Shown: positions 51,645-61,005 of the stretch, piece by piece | How the letters are laid out: the number at the start of each line of letters is the position of its first letter | Position numbering within the stretch: position 1 is the stretch's first letter | NCBI RefSeq assembly: GCF_900187295.1 | Contig: NZ_LT906473.1 | Coordinates: 2,728,001 to 2,792,000, forward strand | Direction: 5' to 3' | DNA from: Corynebacterium cystitidis | GTDB taxonomy: Bacteria > Actinomycetota > Actinomycetes > Mycobacteriales > Mycobacteriaceae | DNA: 64,000 nt | Notes under the pieces: model-generated | Told to the model about the DNA's origin: nothing | Seen by the model: the letters and a program-made list of their open reading frames with translations, nothing else | The model's database searches: none | Position numbers and translations under genes: made by a program

Positions 51645-54600
51645 ATGGTCCAAGCCCCGCCGCCCAGCAACTTCACGTTTGTGATGCCGGTGTGGCCAGC
51701 GCTGGGCCAAGACGCCATCAGGGCCGAGCGCATGGCACTGCGCCAACCAGATGTCACCGGGATGCTTGCCCGCCGCATCATAGAGAAAGTGGTCAAGCAC
51801 ATCTGGCGCTTCGCCGGTATTGGTGACCCAGCCATGAAAGACCTCAACACGCTCATCGGTGACCCTCGCTTCCAACGCCTAGCAGGCAGCAGCAAAATCA
51901 ACGCGCTCACGCTAATCCGCAAGGCGGGCAACGATTCAGTACACGACGGTGGCATCAGCCCCGATCGTGCCGTCAAAGTGGTCAAGCACCTATTCGACGT
52001 GCTCTCCTGGGCCATCCTGCGCTACTCCCCACACCCAGAATCCCAGCCCACGCAGGCATTCCACGAGGAATACCTGAAACCACCAGAAGGAATACCCCCA
52101 CAGCGGACCTCCCCGCAAGAGCTCAAGGAGCTTGCCGACGAGCTCGACGCCAAAGACAAGCAGCTCAACGAACAAGAACTGCTGCTCAATGAGACCGAAC
52201 AAAAGCTACTGGACCAGCAAGAAGCACACGCCCGCGAAAAGGCCCTGTTCGCCCAGAAGCAAGCCAGCACCGAAGAAGAACACGCCACAGCACGCAAAGC
52301 CCTCGCCGACGAAATCGCGGAACTACGTGCGCAGCTTCTCGAGGCCCAGCGTAAGCAATCCAACCCGAACGCAGAGCTCCTGCCACCCACCATCAGCGAG
52401 GCGGAGACGCGCCGGGACCTCATCGACCCAATGCTGGCACGCGCCGGGTTCACACACGGCTCCAACCTGCTCTACGAGTACCCGGTCGTCGGCCTGCCCA
52501 CCACCACCGGCGAAGGATTCGTCGATTATGTGCTGCTGGGCAAAGACGGCAAGCCTTTAGGGTTAGTGGAAGCCAAGCGATCGTCGAAAAGCATGAACGA
52601 TGGCGCAGTCCAAGCAGGGCTCTACGCCGACGCACTTGAAGCGGAGTTCGGGCAACGCCCCATCGTTTTTCTTACCAACGGCTACCACATTCAGCTGGTG
52701 GACCTGGATGGTTCAACCCGCGTGGTCGAAGGCTACCCTACGCCTGACCAGCTGTATTCCATGATCTACCACCGCGCGCAACGCAGGTGGCTGGCGGACC
52801 AAGAAATTGATGCGGAGATTGCTGGGCGCGACTACCAAATGTCGATGATCCGCGCGGTAACCGAAAGGTTCGAGAATGAAGGCCACCGCCGGGCATTGCT
52901 AGTGATGGCCACCGGCACCGGAAAGACACGCGTGGCCATTGCGCTGTCAAAGCTGATGCGAGGCGCGAAGTGGGTGAAGAAGGTGCTGTTCTTGGCGGAT
53001 CGGCAAGCGTTGGTGGAGCAGGCGCATGAAAACTTCTCCGAGCTCTACGGCAGCTCCAATCCGGTGAACCTTCTGCAAACTCCCGACGAGATCGGCGACG
53101 TGTACGTGTCCACCTACCACACTATGATGGGCATGATCAGCGACGACGGTGATACACCAGCCAAGTTCAACCCGTATGACTTTGACCTGATTATTATCGA
53201 CGAGGCGCACCGCTCCATCTACCACCGCTTTAAACGCATCCTCGACTATTTTGATGCCTATGTGCTGGGGCTGACGGCAACACCGAAATCTGATGTGCAC
53301 CACGACACGTACTCGCTGTTCCACATTGACGGCAAGGAACCGACCGGCGCGTACTCGTTGGACCAGGCCATCGACGACGGCAACTTGGTGCCCTACAAGA
53401 CTTACGCTGCCGACTCGCTATTCCTGCGCAGCGGTATGCGTTACAGTGCGCTCTCGCCCGAAGAAAAGGCTGCATGGGATGCACAAGACTGGGGCAATGA
53501 CGAAGAGGGCAATCCCCTGCCACCGCCCGATGGCGTGGAGGCTAGCCAGATCAACCGGGTGCTGTACAACCGCGACACCATCCGCAAAGTGCTGGGCCAA
53601 CTAGTTGAGCGCGGCCAGAAAGTCGAAGGCGACCAGCTGGGCAAAACCATCATTTTCGCGCGCACCCAACAGCACGCGGATCTGATCAAGGAAGAGTTTG
53701 ATACTCACTTCCCCGCTTATGCAGGTGACGGTGCCACGGTGATTACGCACTCGACCAGTTACGCGTCGACGGCGATCAAGAACTTCAAGCGCGCCCATGA
53801 CAACCCGCGGGTGGCAATCTCCGTCGATATGCTCGACACCGGCATTGACGTGCCCGAAGTGTTGAACCTGGTGTTCTTCAAACCGGTGTACTCCCCCACC
53901 AAATTCTGGCAGATGGTGGGCCGCGGAACGCGCCTGCGCCCGGACCTGTTCGGCCCTGGTGAGCACAAAGAATACTTCAGCATTCTCGACTACTGCGGCA
54001 ACGTAGAGATGTTTACTGATCGGGCGGAAACCGACGACACCGGCACCCGGCCTGTCACCCTGTCGGAGAAGCTGTTTGCCTCCCGCGCGAATCTGATCGC
54101 ACTGCTGGATAAACACGATCCGGCTAACCCCCTGCGCGGGCGGCTAGCTACCCACCTGCACGAGCTTGTCCTGACCGTGCCCGAGGGCAACATCCTCGTG
54201 CGTCCCGACGATCGCCCCATCCTCCACCGTTACCAGGACCCTGCGGCGTGGAGTGAGCTTCACGACGTCGACGTGCTCATTGATCACCTGGCACACTTGC
54301 CGTTCGGTGAGATTGTGAAGGACAAAGAGTCCGCGAAGCAGGTGGACCTGCTGGTGCTACAGCTGCAAATGGGGCTGCTGGAGCCGTCGGCAAGCTTTGC
54401 TAAAAACAAGCAGAAGCTGGAGCAACTTGCAGGTGATCTGTTGGGGATTGAGCTGGCCCAAGTACGAAAGCACGCTGGGATCTTGGAGCGCGTGCTTGAC
54501 CCAGAGTGGTGGGAAGGTGTCACCCTTACCGATCTCGAAGAAGCCCGCGTGGTGATCCGAGGGCTTGCGGAGCTGATCCCGCGCAGCCAGCGCAAAATTG

Positions 54601-55136
54601 TGGTCTTTGACTTTGAGGACACCGTCTCTGATCTGGAAGAAGTGGAGCTCAACCCTGCGAGTGCTGCTGTTGGGGTGCACGAAAGCCGTATCGAGGCACG
54701 CTTGCGTGAGTTCTTCAACGAACAGAAGGATTCTGTGGCCATGCAGAAATTGCGCAGCGCGCGCCCACTAACCGAGCAAGACATTGCTGCCCTGGAAGAG
54801 ATGGTTGCGCAGGTGTCGTCGGAAGACGTAGAGCGGGTGCGCAAGAGTTTAGGCGGTGGCGACAGCGTACCAGCGTTTATCCGCAGGTTAGTGGGCCTTG
54901 AACCGGACGCTGTGCGTGCTGAGTTTGCGGACTTCCTCGATGGCTCGACCCTGACCGCGAATCAGATCGGTTTTACTAAGACGCTGGTGGACGTGATCTG
55001 CAGCCAGGGTGGGATTGAAATCAGCAGCATCTGGGAACCCCCGTTTGATGCCTATCCACTAACTGATCTGTTCGAGACAAGCCAGATCGTGGACATCACC
55101 TCGCGGATCAAGAAGATTAACGAGGTGGCTGGGTAA
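51645..55136 (+). CDS. hsdR: Type I restriction enzyme subunit HsdR (nuclease/translocase)
   Basis: A 1163-aa protein. Domains: DUF4145 N-terminus (about 15-115), coiled-coil (about 155-240, rich in Glu/Lys/Gln), PD-(D/E)XK nuclease (about 260-370; FVDYVLLGKDGKPLGLVEAK), SF2 helicase (about 400-800; MATGTGKT, IIIDEAHRS, GLTATP, MVGRGTRLRP), and C-terminal EcoEI_R_C-like domain. ATG 51645 has GGAGAG 7 bp upstream. It appears intact. It needs HsdM and HsdS to act; HsdM is truncated at 46085 and no hsdS is present. Its 5' end is duplicated at 49980 and its 3' end at 56641 and 63748. Confidence 0.94.
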   Translation: MVQAPPPSNFTFVMPVWPALGQDAIRAERMALRQPDVTGMLARRIIEKVVKHIWRFAGIGDPAMKDLNTLIGDPRFQRLAGSSKINALTLIRKAGNDSVHDGGISPDRAVKVVKHLFDVLSWAILRYSPHPESQPTQAFHEEYLKPPEGIPPQRTSPQELKELADELDAKDKQLNEQELLLNETEQKLLDQQEAHAREKALFAQKQASTEEEHATARKALADEIAELRAQLLEAQRKQSNPNAELLPPTISEAETRRDLIDPMLARAGFTHGSNLLYEYPVVGLPTTTGEGFVDYVLLGKDGKPLGLVEAKRSSKSMNDGAVQAGLYADALEAEFGQRPIVFLTNGYHIQLVDLDGSTRVVEGYPTPDQLYSMIYHRAQRRWLADQEIDAEIAGRDYQMSMIRAVTERFENEGHRRALLVMATGTGKTRVAIALSKLMRGAKWVKKVLFLADRQALVEQAHENFSELYGSSNPVNLLQTPDEIGDVYVSTYHTMMGMISDDGDTPAKFNPYDFDLIIIDEAHRSIYHRFKRILDYFDAYVLGLTATPKSDVHHDTYSLFHIDGKEPTGAYSLDQAIDDGNLVPYKTYAADSLFLRSGMRYSALSPEEKAAWDAQDWGNDEEGNPLPPPDGVEASQINRVLYNRDTIRKVLGQLVERGQKVEGDQLGKTIIFARTQQHADLIKEEFDTHFPAYAGDGATVITHSTSYASTAIKNFKRAHDNPRVAISVDMLDTGIDVPEVLNLVFFKPVYSPTKFWQMVGRGTRLRPDLFGPGEHKEYFSILDYCGNVEMFTDRAETDDTGTRPVTLSEKLFASRANLIALLDKHDPANPLRGRLATHLHELVLTVPEGNILVRPDDRPILHRYQDPAAWSELHDVDVLIDHLAHLPFGEIVKDKESAKQVDLLVLQLQMGLLEPSASFAKNKQKLEQLAGDLLGIELAQVRKHAGILERVLDPEWWEGVTLTDLEEARVVIRGLAELIPRSQRKIVVFDFEDTVSDLEEVELNPASAAVGVHESRIEARLREFFNEQKDSVAMQKLRSARPLTEQDIAALEEMVAQVSSEDVERVRKSLGGGDSVPAFIRRLVGLEPDAVRAEFADFLDGSTLTANQIGFTKTLVDVICSQGGIEISSIWEPPFDAYPLTDLFETSQIVDITSRIKKINEVAG

Positions 55137-55170
55137 GGTTGCTCTCTGTAACTTCTGGAGGTGCTCACTA

Positions 55171-55189
55171 GCCCGGATTTTTCATGGGG
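55171..55189. repeat. CCCGGATTTTTCATGGGG motif, one of three
   Basis: GCCCGGATTTTTCATGGGG; the same string occurs at 47979-47997, and its first 12 bases at 34684. Repetition next to gene-dense boundaries suggests the end of a lost insertion sequence. Confidence 0.5.
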
Positions 55190-55314
55190 AAGGAGTAAAA
55201 GGTGGCGGGGGTCGGTAGCATTGACAGATTGAGTGAAGTAAGATAGTTTACTCATAAGAGTTCAGCCTGCCCGATCAATTCGGAGTGGGCTGATCGTATT
55301 TCAGGGGGAACGAG

Positions 55315-56280
55315 ATGAGCGATCCGAAACCTTATACGACTATCGATGAGCGTATCGCTTTTTTGACGGCGCGGGGAATGTCCTTAGATGTTGATGAGGC
55401 GCGTCATTGGTTGAGTGTGGTGAATTACTACAGGCTAAGTGGTTATTGGTACCCTTACCGATCTCGAAAAAACGGGGAGACTTTAGAAAGCTTTCAGCCA
55501 GGCACCGAATTCTCGCAAGTTGCACACCTCTATGAGTTCGATCGAAAATTGGGTACTCTCATCCATGACGGTTTGGAACGTATTGAAGTAGCGCTTCGGG
55601 CTAGTCTGGTCGAAACTCTAGGTGTTCAAGGGCCAATGGTATACCAGGATCCAACAGTTTTTCGCCCGGACTTTAACCACCATAAATGGATGGCTCGAGC
55701 AAGAAAGCGGGTTGAGCGTGCCCGCAGGCATAGCGCCGTAGTGCAGCATCATGATAAGCATTACGACGGCCAGCTCCCACTGTGGGTTTTGGTCGATTTC
55801 CTCGACTTTTCAGATAGTTCACAGTTGTTCGAGGGGCTACGCGCGGCGGACCAATTTAGCGTTGCGCAGACACTTAACATGGCTCCAGATGTCCAAGTCC
55901 TCAGTAAAACTCAAGCAAGGAAAGTGAAAAAGCAGCAGCCACTGGTGCGATGGCTTGAACAGTTGACAATTTTACGTAATACAACCGCCCATTACGGAAG
56001 AGTGTGGAACAGTACTTACGTGCCTGCTGGCACAACGGCTTTAAAAGCATCGTTTAGTAACTTCGGCTCGTTGCCCGAATCTACGAGTTACAGGGTGTAC
56101 GGCAGCTTAGTAGTAATCGGGCACATCCTATCGTTAGTGTCTCCAGGCAGTACATGGTTGTGGAAGGTACGGACATTAGTAGAAGATCTCTTTTTACCTT
56201 TTACGGGCTTGTCGGTGACAGATATGGGATTTCCAGACGGGTGGCAAGAACATTCAATTTGGACACCCCGAGGAGCCTGA
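55315..56280 (+). CDS. Abi_2 (AbiD/AbiF-type) HEPN abortive-infection protein
   Basis: A 321-aa protein of the Abi_2 type: RIAFLTARGMSLDVDEARHW and NYYRLSGYWYPYR at the N-terminus, YEFDRKLGTLIHDGLERIEV, then the HEPN motif LRNTTAHYGRVWN (Arg-x4-His) near 225, where AbiD/AbiF proteins have theirs. These proteins stop phage growth at the cost of the cell, probably by RNA cleavage. ATG follows GGGGGAAC at 6 bp. It lies between the end of hsdR and a damaged duplicate of hsdR, so it is another cassette. Confidence 0.92.
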   Translation: MSDPKPYTTIDERIAFLTARGMSLDVDEARHWLSVVNYYRLSGYWYPYRSRKNGETLESFQPGTEFSQVAHLYEFDRKLGTLIHDGLERIEVALRASLVETLGVQGPMVYQDPTVFRPDFNHHKWMARARKRVERARRHSAVVQHHDKHYDGQLPLWVLVDFLDFSDSSQLFEGLRAADQFSVAQTLNMAPDVQVLSKTQARKVKKQQPLVRWLEQLTILRNTTAHYGRVWNSTYVPAGTTALKASFSNFGSLPESTSYRVYGSLVVIGHILSLVSPGSTWLWKVRTLVEDLFLPFTGLSVTDMGFPDGWQEHSIWTPRGA

Positions 56281-56395
56281 AGACTTGCCAACCAATCGTC
56301 GTTAAGCGCTTGCCTAACCCACAGTTCAAGGCCTACTACTGTGAGGGGTTGGTAGCACCCTACTGCCGTAATTGTTAGGCCGGATACAGGGTTCG

Positions 56396-56976
56396 ACGGC
56401 TACCACATTCAGCTGGCCGAGCAGGAGATCGATGCAAAGATCGCCGGGCGGGATTACCAAATGTCGATGATCCGCGCTGTCACCGAACGGTTCGATAATG
56501 AAGGCCATCGCCGAGCCTTGCTGGTGATGGCTACCGGTACAGGCAAAACGCGCTTTGCCATTGCGCTGACGAAGCTGATGCGCGGCGCGAAGTGGGCCAA
56601 GAAGATTCTGTTTTTGGCGGACCGGCAAGCGTTGGAGGAGATGGTTGCGCAAGTGTCTGCCGAGGATGTGCAGCGGGTGCGCGAAAGCATTGGTGGTGGC
56701 GACAGTGTGCCCGCGTTTATCCGCAGGTTAGTGGGCCTTGAACCGGACGCTGTGCGTGCTGAGTTTGCGGACTTCCTCGATGGCTCGACCCTGACCGCGA
56801 ATCAGATCGGTTTTACTAAGACGCTTGTCGACGTCATCTGCAGCCAGGGTGGGATTGAGATCAGCAGTATTTGGGAACCGCCTTTCGACGCTTACCCACT
56901 GACGGACTTGTTCGAGACAAGCCAGATCGTGGACATCACTACGCGGATCAAGAAAATCAACGAGGTGGCTGGGTAA
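56396..56976 (+). pseudogene. hsdR duplicate, internally deleted
   Basis: One frame made of three hsdR pieces: GYHIQL (start of the helicase region), then EQEIDAKIAGRDYQMSMIRA to LFLADRQAL (about 80 residues, including MATGTGKT), then EEMVAQVSAEDV to the normal C-terminus INEVAG. Two in-frame deletions of 150 bp and about 1.8 kb separate the pieces. Near its end (56706-56823) it is practically identical to hsdR. It cannot act as a nuclease or translocase. Confidence 0.9.
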
Positions 56977-57081
56977 TGTCACTGCCGGAAAGATGTCGTG
57001 GTGGCCTTTTCATTCAGTTAATTCAGTCGTCCCGCACCATTGGCTGGTGCGATTGCTGCGCTTACCCGCACGCCCGCAAGC

Positions 57082-58452
57082 TTACTCTCCCCGGGCATCC
57101 CGGTAGGTGGCAAGCACTTCGGGGTGGTGGTCACCTTCAAAGATCGTCTTCTTCGGCTCAGCCCACTGCGGTATCGTGTCCTTCCCTGACAGGGCCCAGG
57201 CAGCCTGCCGGGCTGCGCCGAGTGCTACATATTCGGCTTCTTCAGGGACAAAGATGGGCCTGCCAAAGATGGTGGGTGCCAGCTCGCGCACCGCACGAGA
57301 TTTGGCCCCTCCACCGATCAATAGCAAATTTTCGGAGTCTTGTGAAGTGACCTTTTCGAGGAGATGGAGGGCGTCGGCAAGCGAGCAGAGCAAACCTTCT
57401 ACGATGGCGCGGGCGAAGTCCTCGCGCCGTACTTTACGGGTCAAGTTAACCATGCGGCCGGTTTCGTGCGGGCGGTTGGGTGTGCGCTCGCCGTCAAGAT
57501 ATGGGACAAACACGGCGCTGCGAGCACCCGGTTCGGAAGCCAGTGCCAAGTCGGAGAGTCCCTCGTAGTCCACGCCTAGCAGCTCGCAACCGAAGTCGAG
57601 GATCCTGGAGGCGTTGAGGGTACAGGCCAGCGGGAGCCAGGCCCCGGTGGCGTCGGCAAAGCCATTGATGGAACCGGTGGGGTCGACGGCCATGGTGGGG
57701 GTGGTCATGGCGACAACACCGGAGGTACCGATGGAAATGGAGGCATCCGCCCCCTCTAGGCCCAAGCCGAGGGCAGCTGCCATATTGTCGCCGGTGCCGG
57801 GCGCAATGGCAGCGCCAGAAGGGGTGCGCCCCATAATGGCATTAGGGCGGGGCGCTATCGTGGGCACGGCGAAGTCCTTACCCAGTGCTTGCACCTTGAG
57901 CTGGGTACTCCACGCATTTGTGTGCGGGTCGAAGTAACCCGTGCCGGAGGCATCGCCACGGTCGGTAAACCACACGTCGCCGTTGCTGAGGTGGTAGCTG
58001 ACATAGTCGTGCGGTAACACCACACGGTGGGTTCGCTTCGCGTTTTCCGGCTCGTGGTCGCGCATCCACCGCAACTTCGTCGACGTGATGGATGCCACGT
58101 GTACCGAGCCGGTCTTGTAAACCGCCTGTTCAGGGCCACCCATTTCGGCGATAAGAGCCTCCGCTGCCCCGGCGCTGCGCGTATCGTTCCACAGCAGGGC
58201 ATCGCGGACCGGTTCATTTGCCTCGTCGAGCGCAACCATCCCATGCTGTTGGCCACCGACTGCAAGTGCGTGGGCTTTGTTCAGGAAGGGTGCTGTTGCT
58301 TCGTCGACGGCAGCTAGCCAAACCTTTGGGTCAACCTCGGTGCCGTCCGGGTGTGCTACCTTGCGGCTTTCCAGGATCTCGCCTGAGTCGGCATCGACAA
58401 GCAACGCCTTGGTGGACTGCGTGGAAGAATCGATTCCGATCACCCGAGCCAT
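57082..58452 (-). CDS. xylB: Xylulokinase
   Basis: A 456-aa FGGY-family sugar kinase: start ARVIGIDSSTQSTKALLVDA (phosphate-binding motif), VGGQQHGMV, LLWNDTRSAG, and the C-terminal GGGAKSRAVRELAP. It phosphorylates D-xylulose to xylulose 5-phosphate, which enters the pentose phosphate pathway. AAGGAGGG precedes the ATG. It follows xylA by 39 bp in one operon, under the palindrome before xylA. Confidence 0.95.
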   Translation of the reverse strand: MARVIGIDSSTQSTKALLVDADSGEILESRKVAHPDGTEVDPKVWLAAVDEATAPFLNKAHALAVGGQQHGMVALDEANEPVRDALLWNDTRSAGAAEALIAEMGGPEQAVYKTGSVHVASITSTKLRWMRDHEPENAKRTHRVVLPHDYVSYHLSNGDVWFTDRGDASGTGYFDPHTNAWSTQLKVQALGKDFAVPTIAPRPNAIMGRTPSGAAIAPGTGDNMAAALGLGLEGADASISIGTSGVVAMTTPTMAVDPTGSINGFADATGAWLPLACTLNASRILDFGCELLGVDYEGLSDLALASEPGARSAVFVPYLDGERTPNRPHETGRMVNLTRKVRREDFARAIVEGLLCSLADALHLLEKVTSQDSENLLLIGGGAKSRAVRELAPTIFGRPIFVPEEAEYVALGAARQAAWALSGKDTIPQWAEPKKTIFEGDHHPEVLATYRDARGE

Positions 58453-58491
58453 GAAAGGTCCCTCCTTGCTAATAGACCTTGTAGATTCTGC

Positions 58492-59685
58492 TTACTTACC
58501 AAAACCCAACAAGTGGCGCATGGCCAGCTGGTGCAGCTGCACGAATCCGTAGTTACGCTTGCCGGCTTCCTCGGCATCGAATTGCTCGTAGGCGGTAGCG
58601 TCGTTAAGCAAATCTTCGATGCTTTCACCCTCTGCCAAGGTAGGCTCGGCCAACTCGAACACGCCGGAGTACTTCATCGCCTCTTGCACCTCGGGATCCT
58701 TGCGGAAGGCCACGGCGCGCTCCTTGAGCATAAGGTACATCTCCATGTTTGCGGCGGCCGCATCGTACTGGCCCTTGGTGTACTCGGTACGCGAAGGCTT
58801 GTAGTCAAAGTGGATCGCACCCTCGTAGGGGGTGGGGCGCGACGGGAACCCGTTGACCAGCAAGTCCACCGTGAAGAAGGCGTTGATCAGATCGCCGTGG
58901 CCGAAGACTAGGTCCTGGTCGAACATCGGGCCATTCTGGCCGTTGAGGTCGATGTGGAAAAGCTTGTTTGCCCACAGCGCTTGCGCCAAACCGTGGTTGT
59001 AGTTGAGCCCCGCCATCTGTTCGTGGCCGGTCTCTGGGTTGATTCCCACGACATCGCCGTTGTCGAGCTGTTCAATGAAAGCAAGGGCGTGGCCCACGGT
59101 GGGCAAGAAGATATTGCCGCGCGGCTCGTTGGGCTTGGGTTCGAGGCCAATGCGCATGTCGTAGCCACGGGACTTGATATAACCCGCGACGGTATCAATG
59201 CCTTCGGCGTAGCGCTGGTGAGCGGCAAGGAGATCCTTGGAAGAATCGTATTCGGAGCCTTCGCGACCTCCCCACATCACGAAAGTCTTGGCGCCCAGCT
59301 CTGCGGCTAGGTCTACGTTTTTTAGCACCTTGCGCAGCCCGAAGCGACGCACTGCCCGGTCGTTGGAGGTGAAGGCACCGTCTTTGAAGATTGGGTGATT
59401 GAATGTGTCGGTGGTGATCATCTCCACCACCATCCCGGTATCTTCCGAGGCCTTCTTGATGGAGTCGATGGCGCCTTGGCGCTCGGAGTCGCTCGCGTCG
59501 AAGTCGAAAACATCATTGTCGTGGAACGTAAAGCCCCATGCTCCGAGTTCGGCCAGGCGGTGGATTTGTTCGACTGGGTCCAGGGCAGGGCGGGTGGCCT
59601 TGCCAAATTGGTCCTGCGCGCGCCAGCCGGTGGTCCAAAGACCGAATGTGAACTTATCTTTCTTCGAGGGGGTGAGGTTGGTCAT
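58492..59685 (-). CDS. xylA: Xylose isomerase
   Basis: A 397-aa class I xylose isomerase. Catalytic His and Asp in [11 protein letters not shown], then [17 protein letters not shown] and [16 protein letters not shown], the metal-binding residues typical of the actinobacterial enzyme. Converts D-xylose to D-xylulose in the cytoplasm. ATG 59685 has GGAAGG 7 bp upstream; the frame is open further to 59703. Divergent from the ROK regulator gene, with a palindromic operator between. Confidence 0.96.
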   Translation of the reverse strand: MTNLTPSKKDKFTFGLWTTGWRAQDQFGKATRPALDPVEQIHRLAELGAWGFTFHDNDVFDFDASDSERQGAIDSIKKASEDTGMVVEMITTDTFNHPIFKDGAFTSNDRAVRRFGLRKVLKNVDLAAELGAKTFVMWGGREGSEYDSSKDLLAAHQRYAEGIDTVAGYIKSRGYDMRIGLEPKPNEPRGNIFLPTVGHALAFIEQLDNGDVVGINPETGHEQMAGLNYNHGLAQALWANKLFHIDLNGQNGPMFDQDLVFGHGDLINAFFTVDLLVNGFPSRPTPYEGAIHFDYKPSRTEYTKGQYDAAAANMEMYLMLKERAVAFRKDPEVQEAMKYSGVFELAEPTLAEGESIEDLLNDATAYEQFDAEEAGKRNYGFVQLHQLAMRHLLGFGK

Positions 59686-59717
59686 GACACATCCTTCCGT
59701 CATTATGAAGTGAACAA

Positions 59718-59740
59718 TAGTTAGTATGGGTTACTAACTA
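59718..59740 (-). promoter_or_regulatory. Palindromic operator before xylA
   Basis: TAGTTAGTA and TACTAACTA form a perfect 9-bp inverted repeat with a TGGGT spacer. It lies 33 bp upstream of xylA. A related palindrome precedes the sugar symporter, so both are probable sites for the ROK repressor encoded next door. Confidence 0.8.
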
Positions 59741-59817
59741 ACTTGTGTCAAGGGCACGCCTACCCGTAAAAACTTGATCTTGGTCACTAGCGCTAATCTG
59801 ATCTAAAAGGAGTGACA

Positions 59818-61005
59818 ATGCGCCCTACTGACTTAAGAACCCACAACTTGGCTAAACTTATCCGCTTAATCGATGAGGGGCTTGAGCCCCTATCGCGTGC
59901 GAGCTTGGCTAAAAGCGCCCAGCTGACCAAGCCGACCGTCTCCAAACTGGTCGATGAACTCGTAGCCGGCGGCTTAGTAACCGAAGGCGCACCCGAACAC
60001 GATGGGCGCTCCGGACGCCCCTTTACCCCGTTGACCATCTCGCAGGGTTCCCATTTCGGCATCGCCACATCATTTTCGGCAGACCACCTAGGGATTCGTC
60101 TCCAGGATCTCGCGGGAAACGTGGCCCACGAAGCCTATGACTACTTTCCCCTCCGCGACGTTGACAGCACACTGCCTCGGGTAATCAGTCTTCTTCAGGG
60201 TGCGTTGGCCTACCTCCCGAAAGGTGCCACCGTTGTGGGTTTCATCGCCAGCATCCCTGGGCGGATAGATAGCCAGGAAAAGTACATCATTTCCGCCCCA
60301 AACCTTGACTGGGACGACATCCCCCTGGGCGAGTTGATTGATAGCGCCGTCGCACGGGAGATTGCCCTACCGTTGCCACCGGTGCGCCTGGTAAACGATG
60401 CACGTGTGGTTACAGCCACGGAGCTTGCTGCGCGTCCTGGCCAGTCATTTGTGGTTCTCTACGGGGAAACGGGCATCGGCGGGACGATCGTCCTGGACGG
60501 GAAGATCCTGGGTGGCTGTGAAGGGTGGGCGGGCGAGATTGGCCACACCATCGTCGATCCGAACGGTCCGCAGTGCCGCTGCGGAAACCACGGGTGTTTG
60601 GAGGCCTACGCTTCTTACTGGGCGCTGTGCAAGAGGGCTTCCCTCCCCAGCGACATTCCTATTAGCGCACTGCCCGAGCATCTCCCGCCGGAGGTTTTGG
60701 AAGAGGTCGGGTACTGGATCGGAGTTGCCGTCTCCAACGTATTGACCTTTCTTGATATTCACACGGTTGTGTTCGCAGGTTATCTTTCTACTTTTTATAG
60801 CTACGTTAAAGAGTCGATCAAGGAAACGATTGCGCAGCGCACCCTCGATTTTCCGCATCGCAGCATTGAGATGCATCCCCTTAAAGTAAATGAGGATGCC
60901 CTCCTGCTCGGCGGCTGCATCGAAGCACTCAAGCCGGTATTCGAACAGCCTAACCTGTGGATCAACGGGGCATTAGGCTTATCCCCAAAGGACGGACTCA
61001 CATGA
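59818..61005 (+). CDS. ROK-family transcriptional regulator (xylose-type repressor)
   Basis: A 395-aa protein: N-terminal winged helix (SLAKSAQLTKPTVSKLVDEL) and a ROK sugar-binding domain with the zinc-binding block CRCGNHGCLEAY and GETGIGGTIVLDGKILGG. ROK repressors release DNA when they bind sugar; position between xylA and the galM/symporter genes points to xylose. AAAGGAG lies 7 bp before the ATG; a GTG at 59812 is an alternative. It overlaps the epimerase gene by 4 bp. Confidence 0.93.
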   Translation: MRPTDLRTHNLAKLIRLIDEGLEPLSRASLAKSAQLTKPTVSKLVDELVAGGLVTEGAPEHDGRSGRPFTPLTISQGSHFGIATSFSADHLGIRLQDLAGNVAHEAYDYFPLRDVDSTLPRVISLLQGALAYLPKGATVVGFIASIPGRIDSQEKYIISAPNLDWDDIPLGELIDSAVAREIALPLPPVRLVNDARVVTATELAARPGQSFVVLYGETGIGGTIVLDGKILGGCEGWAGEIGHTIVDPNGPQCRCGNHGCLEAYASYWALCKRASLPSDIPISALPEHLPPEVLEEVGYWIGVAVSNVLTFLDIHTVVFAGYLSTFYSYVKESIKETIAQRTLDFPHRSIEMHPLKVNEDALLLGGCIEALKPVFEQPNLWINGALGLSPKDGLT

